This document shows, one piece after another, positions 43,720 to 52,784 of a stretch of 64,000 nt of DNA. The first letter of the stretch is position 1; each line of letters starts with the position of its first letter. A program made the position numbers and the translations under genes. Source of the DNA: Papaver somniferum (taxonomy: Eukaryota; Streptophyta; Magnoliopsida; Ranunculales; Papaveraceae); the NCBI RefSeq assembly GCF_003573695.1, contig NC_039359.1, positions 72,673,292 to 72,737,291 of the forward strand, given 5' to 3'. The notes beneath the pieces were generated by a model that was not told the DNA's origin, did not search any database, and worked only from the letters and a program-made list of their open reading frames with translations.

Positions 43720-44893
43720 ATGGGCATGAAGAAATATTTATACCAATACATTAAGGAGTGTGACATCTGTCAGCAACACAAGATACCACACACATCTCTT
43801 GCAGGGCTGCTCCATCCACTTCCAGTACCTGATCGAGCATGGACACATCTTTCCATGGACTTCATCACTGGGCTTCCAAGGTCAGAATGCAGGGAGGTCA
43901 TTATGGTTTTGGTGGATAGATTCACCAAATACATCCATTTTCTTCCCCTGATCCACCCTTTCACTGCTTCATATGTAACAAAGGTATTTCTAGACAACAT
44001 TTTTAAACTACATGGGCTACCTGCTACTATAATTTCAGATAGAGACGACATTTTTCTTAGTCATTTCTAGCAAGAGCTATTCACTAAGATGGGAACTGCT
44101 CTCCACATGAGTACAACATATCACCCTCAGATTGATGGACAAACTGAGAGGGTGAATGCCTGTCTGGAGTCCTACTTGAGGTGTATGACAAGTTACAGGC
44201 CTACCAAGTGGGTGAGTTGGTTATGATTGGCAGAATGGTGGTTCAACTCTACTTATCACCCCAGCTTGAAGACTACTCCCTTCCAGGCCCTGTATGGATA
44301 CCAGCCTCAGCAGTTTGGTATTTTCTTTCATCATCCCTATACTAATGAGTCTGTGGAAGAGTACTTACAAAAAAGCCAAGCAATGGGGATCATTCTAAAT
44401 TCCACCTTAGAGGAGGCCCAACACAGAATAAAACAGCAAGCTGAAAAGAAAAGGTCTGAGAGGGAATTCAAGGTGGGAGATTGGGTTTATTTGATACTTG
44501 AACCCTACAGGCAAAGTTCGGTTCAATTGAGAAGAAGCTTAAATATTTGCCAAATTTTTTGGTTCATACCAAGTCTTGGCAAGGTGGCATATAAATTGCA
44601 TCTACCCATCACTTCCAAAATACACTCAGTATTCCATGTCTCTCAGCTTAAGCCAAAAATTGGTGCAGGATTGCTTCCCCAAACAGTCTTACCAGCTCTG
44701 GACTCTCAAGGCTGTATGAAGATTGCACCCCTACATGTACTGTCTACCAGAGTAATAAAAAAAAAAAACTGGTAGATCAGATTCTAGTTCACTGGACTCA
44801 CTCCACAACTGAGGAAGCCACTTGGGAGGACAAGGAAGCTGTACATCAACAGTTTCCTGATGCGATTCTTGAGGACAAGAATCATTTGAAGTG
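43720..44893 (+). pseudogene. Integrase and chromodomain of element D
   Basis: 43720-44070 holds the rest of the HHCC zinc finger (CDICQQHK) and the catalytic core with MDFITGLP (first Asp) and SDRDDIF (second Asp), ending at a TAG. From 44071 the core continues with HPQIDGQTERVNACLE (catalytic Glu) until a TGA near 44225. 44227-44775 covers the C-terminal domain (FKVGDWVYLILEPY) and KIHSVFHVSQLKP. The chromodomain follows in another frame at 44770-44893 (ILVHWTHSTTEEATWED). Chromodomains direct integration to marked chromatin. Two stops and one frameshift inactivate the gene. Confidence 0.87.
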
Positions 44894-44902
44894 AGGGGTA
44901 TT
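44890..44902 (+). other. Polypurine tract of element D
   Basis: AGTGAGGGGTATT abuts the TG of the 3' LTR at 44903. It overlaps the stop codon region of the chromodomain frame. Confidence 0.75.
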
Positions 44903-45189
44903 TGTCATAGACCAACTTTCTGAGAGAGTCCTTTTACTTGTATTTCTGAACTAAAGTTGCCCTTATCTGTTAATGGGTGCCTAAGTAATGGTCACACAGT
45001 TGGCACGTGTGACTTGTGTATTAGTATCCTTGTTTTGCCTTGGATACTCTAAGTCGATTATTGAATTATTGTCTTCTCTTTGAATTCTTATCTTCTCCCC
45101 ACTCTGAGTCTAGTTTTCTTTTTCTTCTACTTCTACTTCTTTACATCAGATCCCCTTCTTTTTCCCTCCTTGTATTGTAGAACATTACA
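44903..45189 (+). repeat. 3' LTR of element D
   Basis: TGTCATAGACC to ACATTACA. About ten substitutions and one six-base pyrimidine-tract expansion compared with the 5' LTR. Confidence 0.93.
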
Positions 45190-45194
45190 TGTTT

Positions 45195-45345
45195 CTATTG
45201 TTATTCCTTTTGCTTCTCAAAGAGCCACGAGGTACAAAAATGGTATCTCTAAAGACAAGCCGTTTCCTATTAAATTTGTTTCTCATATCAGTATCAGATA
45301 TCCAATACTAGTGCTTTCACTCCATTTAAAAGTTGATCCCTAAAA
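45195..45345 (+). pseudogene. Ty1/copia relic, right part
   Basis: Frame with ATRYKNGISKDKPFPIKF, resembling the copia linker before RT (usually TRSKxGIxKPK). It continues the relic cut at 39962 and confirms that element D landed in it. The copia sequence fades out after about 45345. Confidence 0.7.
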
Positions 45346-46836
45346 TTCAGGATCCTCCCAACCAAACGACTAACTAACACGCATTGAGTTCTTTACTGAA
45401 TTTCTTCAATTTTTTTTAATCTATTCTTAACCGAAAGTTAATAATGGCTAGTTGCACCGGAGATTAGGGTTTACGCTACAATTACAACAACAAATGGCTA
45501 GTGCAAATATCCATTGGAACACATAATAAACATGCATTTTTAAGCTGTCAGATTATAGAGATAAAGTGCACAATACCTTTAAACTATCAAGTTTATTTTT
45601 ATCATAGAGGTATACATGATATATGTGCAATCTAATGGCTTAAAAATGCATGCCTATCGTATAATTATGTTCTCGCGTGCGCGACTGCAACACTCTTGCA
45701 AATCCACCTTAATCATGTGAGAAATCAGTTTGGGTATAGAATTTCAGAATGACTTCCAGAAACAGAAAAATCGACCTTTTGTGAAGCAAAAAATCTGGAT
45801 TTATGACTTCTGCTTCTGGAAAAACACTTCTGACTTCTACTCCTGTATCCAAGCAGGCTATTAAATTTAACTTTTTAAGTCCTTAATTAGGCTATAAAAT
45901 CCAGGTTTATTTGTCTCAAACACACCCCAGTCTTCAATGATAAATTTTATTGCTTCAAAAATAAATAAAATAATATAAATTTTAACCTTTTCCACATAAG
46001 AAAACAAAATACTCTTTTTTAACGTGAAAATGTACCCAATTTTTGTACTTTACACAATCAATTATTAATTAATTTAATAAAATAATAATAAATTCAAAAT
46101 TTAAACTCTAACTCAGCTTTTACAGTGTATTTAGTTCACTGAATGACTTGGTTAACGTAAAGCAATGTAGAAAATATTAATTGGCCTACTGTTTTTAATA
46201 TTACATCTCGAAGCACGTAATCAATTATTTCGATGCTTCTAAATATTACCCTTCAGACACGATCCGTATATAACTCCAAAATCCAAAACACTCAGACCTT
46301 GTCAGCCGTCTGATTTAACTTATCCGTTAAGTCTCCGTCAACCAGACAAAGCCAGACGGGTGCAATTAATGCGTGTTGGGATGGAGTGAATCACAGACTA
46401 CGGCATAACGACGCCGTTACGTCCCGTGTGAATTAAACTGTTAATCTTTTTGAGGTGTTTTGGAGGGTTGTTATTTGATGACCTAAATATCCGTTTGCAC
46501 ACACTAATTATTACTGAATGGAAATTTGTCCGTGGAGCTTTTAGCCGGTGGGCAATGAGAACCAGAAGCCCCAGAAGTAGACATTAGTTTTCCACTTTTA
46601 AAAGCGCATTTCCATACACATCCACAATTAGGTTTTCGACTTTTAAAAGTTAAAAAGTAATAAATTAGTTTGGATGTAAAATTTCAGAACGACTTCTAAA
46701 GACAGAAAATTCATTTTTTTGTGAAGCAAAATAGATATGAAAAAAACAAACATTGTATGGTAAATAGAAAATAAACATTATACAAACTGACTCTCACATA
46801 TTTGGTTGGCGAGTCTTATCTCGTCCAACGGCTATC
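45346..46836. other. Intergenic DNA with MITE-like fragments
   Basis: No gene recognised. 45725-45872 (with TTTCAGAATGACTTCCAGAAACAG and GACTTCTGCTTCTGG) and 46660-46730 (with TTTCAGAACGACTTCTAAAGACAG) belong to the same foldback-like family as 60610-60905. Bases 46837-46841 (TGGAG) begin the Tat-like element's TSD. Confidence 0.5.
45725..45872. repeat. Foldback-type repeat, family shared with 60610-60905
   Basis: Contains GTTTGGGTATAGAATTTCAGAA at one end and a CTTCTGCTTCTGG...TGTATCCAAGCAGG end. Both halves are rough inverted copies built on AGAAGTCAGAAG and CAGAAACAGAA. It resembles small non-autonomous DNA elements. TSD not determined. Confidence 0.45.
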
Positions 46837-46841
46837 TGGAG

Positions 46842-47319
46842 TGTAGGAGTGAAATATCGCACATGTTAGTAAGTTTACGAAGTGAAGACTATATAACTTA
46901 AACGAAGGAGATCGCACACAACAAGGTTGAGATGACGCACCGGATGATGTCAGCAAAGTCACGAGTAAAGTATAAAAATCTGTGCGAAGTGTAGTCTGTG
47001 CGAGAACGAGTGATTGTACATGAGCGAGTGTATCGCATAGAGATTCCGAAAATAAAGGATCTCTTAGTTGTCATCCACTATGTAAGATATTATATAAAGA
47101 GGAGAGGTTATTACTTGTGGGGGAGAGCTAGTTAGTGAGTGTTAGACAAGAAATTAGGAGAGACAAAGTAAATCTAGGAACAAGTAAGATTGTTGTAATG
47201 CTTGTATCCATCTTGTAGACCGACTTAAGTCTTGATAATCAATGAAGAGTTTAATGATGATTACCTAATATTGATTATAGTTATAGTGGAATGTGGTTGT
47301 GAGGAAACTTGCAACTACA
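46842..47319 (+). repeat. 5' LTR of element E
   Basis: Begins TGTAGGAG after TSD TGGAG and ends GCAACTACA. Contains TATATAAAGAGGAGAGG (TATA box, 47091-47106) upstream of the presumed R region. Confidence 0.95.
47090..47107 (+). promoter_or_regulatory. TATA box of element E LTR
   Basis: TATTATATAAAGAGGAG about 230 bp before the LTR end, conserved in the 3' LTR at 55850-55865. Confidence 0.65.
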
Positions 47320-47323
47320 TTTT

Positions 47324-47341
47324 TGGTGCTAGAAACAGGGA
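47324..47341 (+). other. Probable primer-binding site of element E
   Basis: TGGTGCTAGAAACAGGGA begins four bases after the LTR. The opening TGG fits a tRNA 3' CCA. I cannot assign the tRNA with confidence. Confidence 0.55.
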
Positions 47342-47580
47342 TGGGTGATAAATCCTGTAAGAAAGTTTAAAAAATCTTGAAAAAGAAGATAGATCTGAAG
47401 ACTTAAGAAAACCTAAGAAAGAACAATAAAGAATCTATGGAAAAATCAAGAATCGTAACAATACAAAGAAAAGGTAGAGATATGCAGTGTAATTCTATAA
47501 CCAAATAGTCAATCTCTGATGCGGATTTTCAAGCGGGAATAACTGGAAGGATTCATAAGAAAAATCACGAAGGAAAGAAG
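47342..47580 (+). other. Leader of element E where gag is missing
   Basis: Only about 240 bp lie between PBS and the protease frame. No capsid-like or CCHC sequence is present in any frame. Tat-family gags are normally several hundred codons, so this points to a deletion or a gag-less derivative. Confidence 0.65.
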
Positions 47581-48201
47581 GTGGAAACAGTAGAAAAGGA
47601 GTCTCCATTAAAAGAATGGGAAAAAGTGGAGATTACATTTGCAGCTGATGAAATTCCAGAAGAAAATCTAAACCAAGTAAATCCATTGGTAATCACAGTT
47701 ACAGCTGAACGAGGAAAAAATATTGCGATCAAAAAGAAATCAGAGGAATGGATGATCGATAGAACGCTGATAGATACAGGAAGCGGAGTTGATATCTTAT
47801 TTTATCGCACATTCAAAGCAATGGGATACGAAGATGCAGAGATGACACGTCCAACTTATAATATACATAGATTAAATAAAACAGTCACAAAACCAAAAGG
47901 GGAAATTGTGATGCGAATATTACTGGGAGAAATAGAAACAAAGATAATACTATGTGTGATTGATATAGAATCACCGTACAACATGTTATTGGGAAGGCCA
48001 TGGGTGCATGCGATAAAGGTCGTAGCATCAACATTGCATCAATGCATCGAATTCCCAATTCCAAGTGGTATAGGTGAAACTAAAGGAGATGTTATGAGTG
48101 CGAAGACTTGCAATCGCACAGATGTACGAAATTATGAAGGAAGAGCAAAAAAAGCGAAAAGAACGATGGAGAAAAGGAAAATAACTAAAAAAGGAGGATG
48201 A
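47581..48201 (+). CDS. Protease region of element E
   Basis: A 206-codon frame, opened by GTG at 47581 because no in-frame ATG is close; it is probably the remainder of a larger gag-protease frame. The active site is LIDTGSGVDILF (D at about residue 63), followed by the conserved NMLLGRPWVHAI near residue 137. The domain cleaves the polyprotein in an intact element. The C-terminal tail is very basic (KKAKRTMEKRKITKK). The frame ends at TGA 48199-48201, and pol resumes in another frame at 48215. Confidence 0.8.
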   Translation: METVEKESPLKEWEKVEITFAADEIPEENLNQVNPLVITVTAERGKNIAIKKKSEEWMIDRTLIDTGSGVDILFYRTFKAMGYEDAEMTRPTYNIHRLNKTVTKPKGEIVMRILLGEIETKIILCVIDIESPYNMLLGRPWVHAIKVVASTLHQCIEFPIPSGIGETKGDVMSAKTCNRTDVRNYEGRAKKAKRTMEKRKITKKGG

Positions 48202-48214
48202 GCTTCGGACATAT

Positions 48215-49036
48215 ATGATCAGAGCGAAGGAGGGAAAAGGAATACCAAGTGAAGTACCAGTGAAGGAAGGAGAACAGATTAAAGAAATTAAAGGACCAAC
48301 ACCAATGGGAGAACCAAAAGCAAACTTTACTGAAATTGAACCAACGAAAGAGATAAACGTTGGATCCGAAGACAAGCCAGAGATATTAAGAATAGGAACT
48401 AAAATGGATAAAGAAGAAGAAGAAGAAAAAACGATAAATATCTTGCGAGAATATAACGATATCTTCGCATGGATTATGGAAGAAATGCCAGGAATAGATT
48501 CGTATGTCGCATGCCATAAATTGGACATTAATAAGAATGTAAATCCATTCAAACAAAGAATATGGAATATTCCAATTGATTATCATCCTCAAATAGAAGT
48601 GGAGTTGCAGAAGATGTTGGATGCAGGAATTATAAGGCCAGCAAAATATCCATAATGGATAGAAAACATGGTAGTCGTACCAAAAACGAATAAGGGGATA
48701 AGGATCTGCATAGACTTCACCGATTTAAATAAAGCGTGTCCTAAAGACAGTTTTACGTTACCAGATATCCCTCAAATGGTAGAATCGGCATCGAAAAATG
48801 GTAGAGTCTCGATGTTGGATGGGTATAAAGGCTATAATCAAATCCCTTTGGCTGAAGAAGATCAAGAACATACTGCTTTCTTCACACCAAGAGGTTTATA
48901 CTGCTATACGAAAATACCGTTTGGATTGAAGAATGCGGGTGCGACGTATCAAAGAATGGTAGAGAAAGTATTTGAAAAGTGGATACATAAAACATTAGAG
49001 GTCTATGTAGATTACATGTTAATTAAGAGTAAATAG
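48215..49036 (+). pseudogene. Reverse transcriptase of element E, catalytic Asp lost
   Basis: Frames 48215-48655 and 48668-49036 cover the pre-RT linker (FAWIMEEMPGID) and the RT fingers and palm (PKTNKGIRICIDFTDLNKACPKDSF, LPDIP, DGYKGYNQIPL, YTKIPFGLKNAGATYQRMV). The catalytic box reads EVYVDYMLIKS: the second Asp of YVDD is replaced by Tyr, which should abolish polymerase activity. A TAA at 48653-48655 splits the fingers, and a TAG at 49034-49036 separates the palm from the thumb. The motif spellings ACPKDSF and LKNAGATYQR identify the Tat group. Confidence 0.88.
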
Positions 49037-49057
49037 ACGAAGGATCATGTTGACGAT

Positions 49058-50209
49058 TTGCGAGAAATATTTGAACAGATACGACAATTCAATATCAAAG
49101 TGAATCCAGAAAAATGTGTCTTTGGTGTATCATCAGGAAAATTATTGGGTTACATAGTATCCAAAAAAGGAATAGAAGTTGATCCAGAAAAAGTACAGGC
49201 AGTTAGAGATATGCCACCCCATGCAACGGTGAAAGATGTTCAAAAACTAAATGGGTTGATAGCATCGTTGGGAAGGTCTATCTCGCGTTCTTCGGATAAG
49301 TGCAAACACTTTTTCAACATATTAAAGAAGGGAACCAAATTTGAGTGGACGGAAGAATGTGATAAAGCATTACAAAGCATAAAAAATTACTTGGTGAATT
49401 TATCCATTATGCAAAAGCCGAAGCCAGGAGAGGAATTGTTACTCTATTTAGCATCAACATCGCATGCATTAAGTGCAGTATTGTTACGTTCGGATGAAGG
49501 AATAGAAAAACCAATATATTGTATAAGTAAAACATACAACTCAGCAGAGAAAAATTATTCAAAAATTGAAAAATTAATTCTCGCACTGGTGTATGCATCA
49601 TTAAAGCTTCGCATTTATTTCCAAGCTCATAAGATAAAGGTATTAACAAGAGTGCCAATTGAATCCAAAATAAAGAATTCAAAAAGATCAAGGAGAGTTG
49701 AAAGGTGGAATACACAATTAGGAAACTATGAAATTGGTTATGAAATTTTATTTTCATCAAAATCTCAAGTTATCGCAGAGTTTCTCGCAGAGTTTCCAAT
49801 AGAAGAAGATGAATATGTAGAAGATATGATGGAAGTGGATGAAGAACATGGGAATCCTAAAGACTTATTAACTGATCGAAATCTAAATAGATGGGAGATA
49901 TTAGTCGATGGATCATCCAATAGAGAAGGGAATGGAATTGGTATTGTATTCATTTCACCAACAGGAGCACGAATGGCTTACTCGTTCAGGTTGGACTTCG
50001 CATCCACAAATAATGAAACTGAATATGAAGCAGTGATGCATGAACTAAAACTAGCAATTGAAATGAAGATAGAAGATGCGCGAATAACTAGTGATTCCAA
50101 GTTGGTAATTCGTCAGATAAAAGGTACATATAATACAAATGAACTATCTTTACAAAAATACAGGAAGCTGGTTATGGAGTTAGCAGTGCGAATTCCAAAA
50201 ATAAGATGA
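49058..50209 (+). CDS. RT thumb, degenerate RNase H and archaeal-type RNase H of element E
   Basis: A 383-codon frame. Residues 1-110 are RT thumb/connection (FGVSSGKLLGYIVSKKGIE, then PEKVQAV). Residues about 120-240 are the original gypsy RNase H, in which the first catalytic Asp position reads LYLASTSHALSAV, so it has lost a key residue, as is usual in this lineage. Residues about 278-383 are a second RNase H of the archaeal/plant type with D284 (LVDGSS), E324 (NNETEYEAV) and D346 (TSDSKLV) all present. This tandem arrangement is the hallmark of Tat elements. The domain degrades RNA in RNA-DNA hybrids. TGA at 50207-50209 interrupts the next stretch. Confidence 0.88.
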   Translation: MREIFEQIRQFNIKVNPEKCVFGVSSGKLLGYIVSKKGIEVDPEKVQAVRDMPPHATVKDVQKLNGLIASLGRSISRSSDKCKHFFNILKKGTKFEWTEECDKALQSIKNYLVNLSIMQKPKPGEELLLYLASTSHALSAVLLRSDEGIEKPIYCISKTYNSAEKNYSKIEKLILALVYASLKLRIYFQAHKIKVLTRVPIESKIKNSKRSRRVERWNTQLGNYEIGYEILFSSKSQVIAEFLAEFPIEEDEYVEDMMEVDEEHGNPKDLLTDRNLNRWEILVDGSSNREGNGIGIVFISPTGARMAYSFRLDFASTNNETEYEAVMHELKLAIEMKIEDARITSDSKLVIRQIKGTYNTNELSLQKYRKLVMELAVRIPKIR

Positions 50210-51639
50210 AGACATATAGGCAGAAAGGACAATAGACTCGCAGATGCATTGGCTTTCATACCATCCATGTTAGTTGATCCGGTTGCAAGGGACATCAAAA
50301 TACAAACACTTCTTTTACCATCTATAGAAAAAGGTGAAGAAAAACAAACAGATATGATGCTAGTAGAAGATACGGAGGAGGAAAATGTGAGTGAAGATAA
50401 GGATTGGAGAACTGAGATCTATTTGTATTTTGAAAATGGATAAGTACCAAGAAAAAGGTTAGAAGCACATAAATTAAAAAGTCGTGGAATTAAGAGATGG
50501 TGTGCTTTATAGAAGATCATTTCTTGGACCTTCGCTCAGATGTCTTACGCGAAAAGAAAGCATGGAAATCTTAAAGGCATTACACTATGGAGATGCTGGC
50601 AATCATAGTGGAGGAAGGTCACTCGTATACAGAGCAAAGATTCAAGGATACTATTGGTCGTACATGCATGAAGACGCAAAACAAGCCTCAAGACGATGCG
50701 AAGAATGTCAGCGTCATGGCAAAAAGATACATGCACCCGAAGCAATGTTAAATACATCAACAAACGCATGGCCTTTTGGAAAATGGGGAATAGACATTGT
50801 TGGACTGTTCATACCAGGAACAGGACAAAAGAGATACTTAATCGTCGCAACATATTACTTCACAAAGTGGGTAGAGGCAAAGGCGGTTCAACACATTCGA
50901 GACAAGGACATATTCATATTCATTTTTGAAAATATTATATGCAGACTTGGCATTCCCACACAGCTGGTATCTGATAACGGGAAACAATTTGAGAGCGAAA
51001 ATATAGAAATGTTGCTTAATGCGTTCAAAATTCAAAGTGGAAAATCTACTCCTTTATATCCACAAAGCAACATACAAGTAGAGGAAACAAATAAAACGAT
51101 CGCAGAGACTTTTAAGAAGAAGTTAGAGGGGCATAATAAAGGGTGGTGCGAACAAGTGCATAATGTATCATGGGCTTACAGAACAACAAGGAGGGAAGCA
51201 ACATGAATGTCACCTTTCTGTTTGACATATGGGGTAGAGGCAGTGTTACCAACAGAAGTCATTATTCCTACCACAAAGAAAGAAGCCTGGGTGAAGAATC
51301 TAAGCGTAGATCTAATTTTTAAAAAAACTGGATGATCTAGAAGAAACAAGAGAAGCCGCTTTACAACATATGGAAAATTATCAAAGAAGACTAGTCCGAG
51401 AATACAACAAGCGTGTTAAAATAAGAGAGTTTCATCCAGGTGAATTAGTGTTACGCGAAATTCCAATTTACCAGAAAGGAGGAGATGGGAAGTTAGAAAA
51501 GAAGTGGGATGGACCTTATATAATAAAACGGGTAGTTGGAAATGGAGCTTATCAGTTAATGGATCCAGAGGAAAGAGATACAGGTCGTAAACTATATCGA
51601 CCTTGGAATAGGCTATACTTAAAGAAGTATTATCCATAG
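50210..51639 (+). pseudogene. Integrase of element E
   Basis: 50249-50443 is a linker. 50484-51206 has the HHCC zinc domain (LHYGDAGNHSGGRSL, CEECQRHG) and the catalytic core: WGIDIVG (first Asp), VSDNGKQFES (second Asp) and QVEETNKTIAETFKKKL (catalytic Glu). It stops at TGA 51204-51206 in the stretch that should continue towards the C-terminal domain. 51370-51639 holds the C-terminal domain (FHPGELVLREI, GKLEKKWDGPYIIKRV) and the pol end at 51639. A TAA at 50441-50443 and a TGA at 51204 are the visible breaks. No chromodomain. Confidence 0.87.
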
Positions 51640-52784
51640 AAGCTTGCGAGATAAATCGCACAAATACAAAGTTAAGCAAGGATGTAACATCGAATCTAAT
51701 AAATGAATGCGCATATTTCATTCAAAATTAAGAAATTTTTCTTAAAAGCAAAATAAGACCTTGATATAAGGCAACATAAATGATATTTATTATCAGATAG
51801 ATTAGGAATCCGAATGTGGCGTGCAACCTAGTTCGCATACATGCAAGAGGCAAAAAAATATATAAAAATAAGACTTATCACACGTCATAGCCGGAGAAAC
51901 CTAAAAAGCATGACTCAAGGGAAAGCAACACCGACCCTGGAACTTGAGTTCTGGAGATTTGGGGTGAGAATAAACGAAAATTCCCATCCGGGAGAGATAC
52001 CTTAAATTTCAGTCTAAGATAATAATCTTAGATTGAGAGCCTAAGGTGAGAAAGTCTCTCTCAAAGAGTGCAGAAACTCGATCAGGGCGCCGAGGTACCC
52101 GGTTGAGTCAAGAGTGCCCGGGGCGTCTGGAGCGTACCTTGCCACTCTTGACAAGTCCTGACTATGATGCTCTCGGTCCGAAGATACCCCACCTAGGGTG
52201 CAGTCTCGCAACCATAAACCTCATCGGTAGTGTATGCGAGACTGCGAAATCAACTGGTTTTTGAATTACCAAATGGGAAGAGCCATAACCTTAACCCGGG
52301 AGAGGTAATCTTCCTTGAAGGGGCAATCAGAGGGGAAGATAAGGACGGCACCCTCCATTAGGGAGCTGAATTGTGTCAAAAGACATAAATATCATGAGAC
52401 TTTTTACTCTTGGGAGTATTAAGACTTGTCATATTTATGCGATAAAACCTGAAGAGGTAATAATACAAGAAAAAGGTAAGACGAGATCAATGGGTCGATA
52501 CACTACAGTATAAAGACTGCCTGCGATCTCGTCGCACAGAAATAAGGAAAGCTAAGACCTTTACATAGGAAGGCAAAATAAGACCTCATAAGAAAAATTA
52601 TATAAGCTAATTATCGTTTTGCAGGTAATTCAAAGACATAATACTGCACACTTGTTTCATACAAGAAATATAATAAGAGGCAAGTATGGGAATTGAAGTA
52701 ACAAAATATTATCTTTCTTGTAACAAACAAGTTTAAAACATAAGTACATCGAAACAAAGAAGGGAAATCTGGATGAAAAGAAAA
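51640..52784. other. Spacer with a hairpin cluster between pol and the antisense gene
   Basis: No coding frame. 51913-52245 contains four strong foldbacks: ACTCAAG/CTTGAGT (51913-51949), TCTAAGAT/ATCTTAGA with an outer CCTTA/TAAGG (52000-52046), GTCAAGAGTG/CACTCTTGAC (52107-52152) and GCAGTCTCGC/GCGAGACTGC (52200-52245). All stems are perfect over the stated length. The part is GC-richer than its surroundings. It lies between two convergent coding units. Confidence 0.75.

Larger units (their letters stand above)
39968..45189 (+). mobile_element. Chromovirus (Ty3/gypsy) inserted in the copia relic (element D)
   Basis: A 5.2 kb element with LTRs of 281 and 287 bp (TGTCATAGACC...ACATTACA). TSD is TATTT (39963-39967) and TGTTT (45190-45194), one mismatch. 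A tRNA-iMet-type PBS follows the left LTR. Order is gag-protease, RT-RNase H, integrase, chromodomain, PPT. About ten LTR substitutions plus a small indel give roughly 3.6 percent divergence. Stops and frameshifts break pol at several points. Short LTRs suggest the Reina lineage (inference). Confidence 0.93.

Noticed and set aside
52080..52260. GC-rich block considered as a tRNA or rRNA fragment
   Set aside because: No cloverleaf or rRNA motif; the pairing is in separate long hairpins inside element E.
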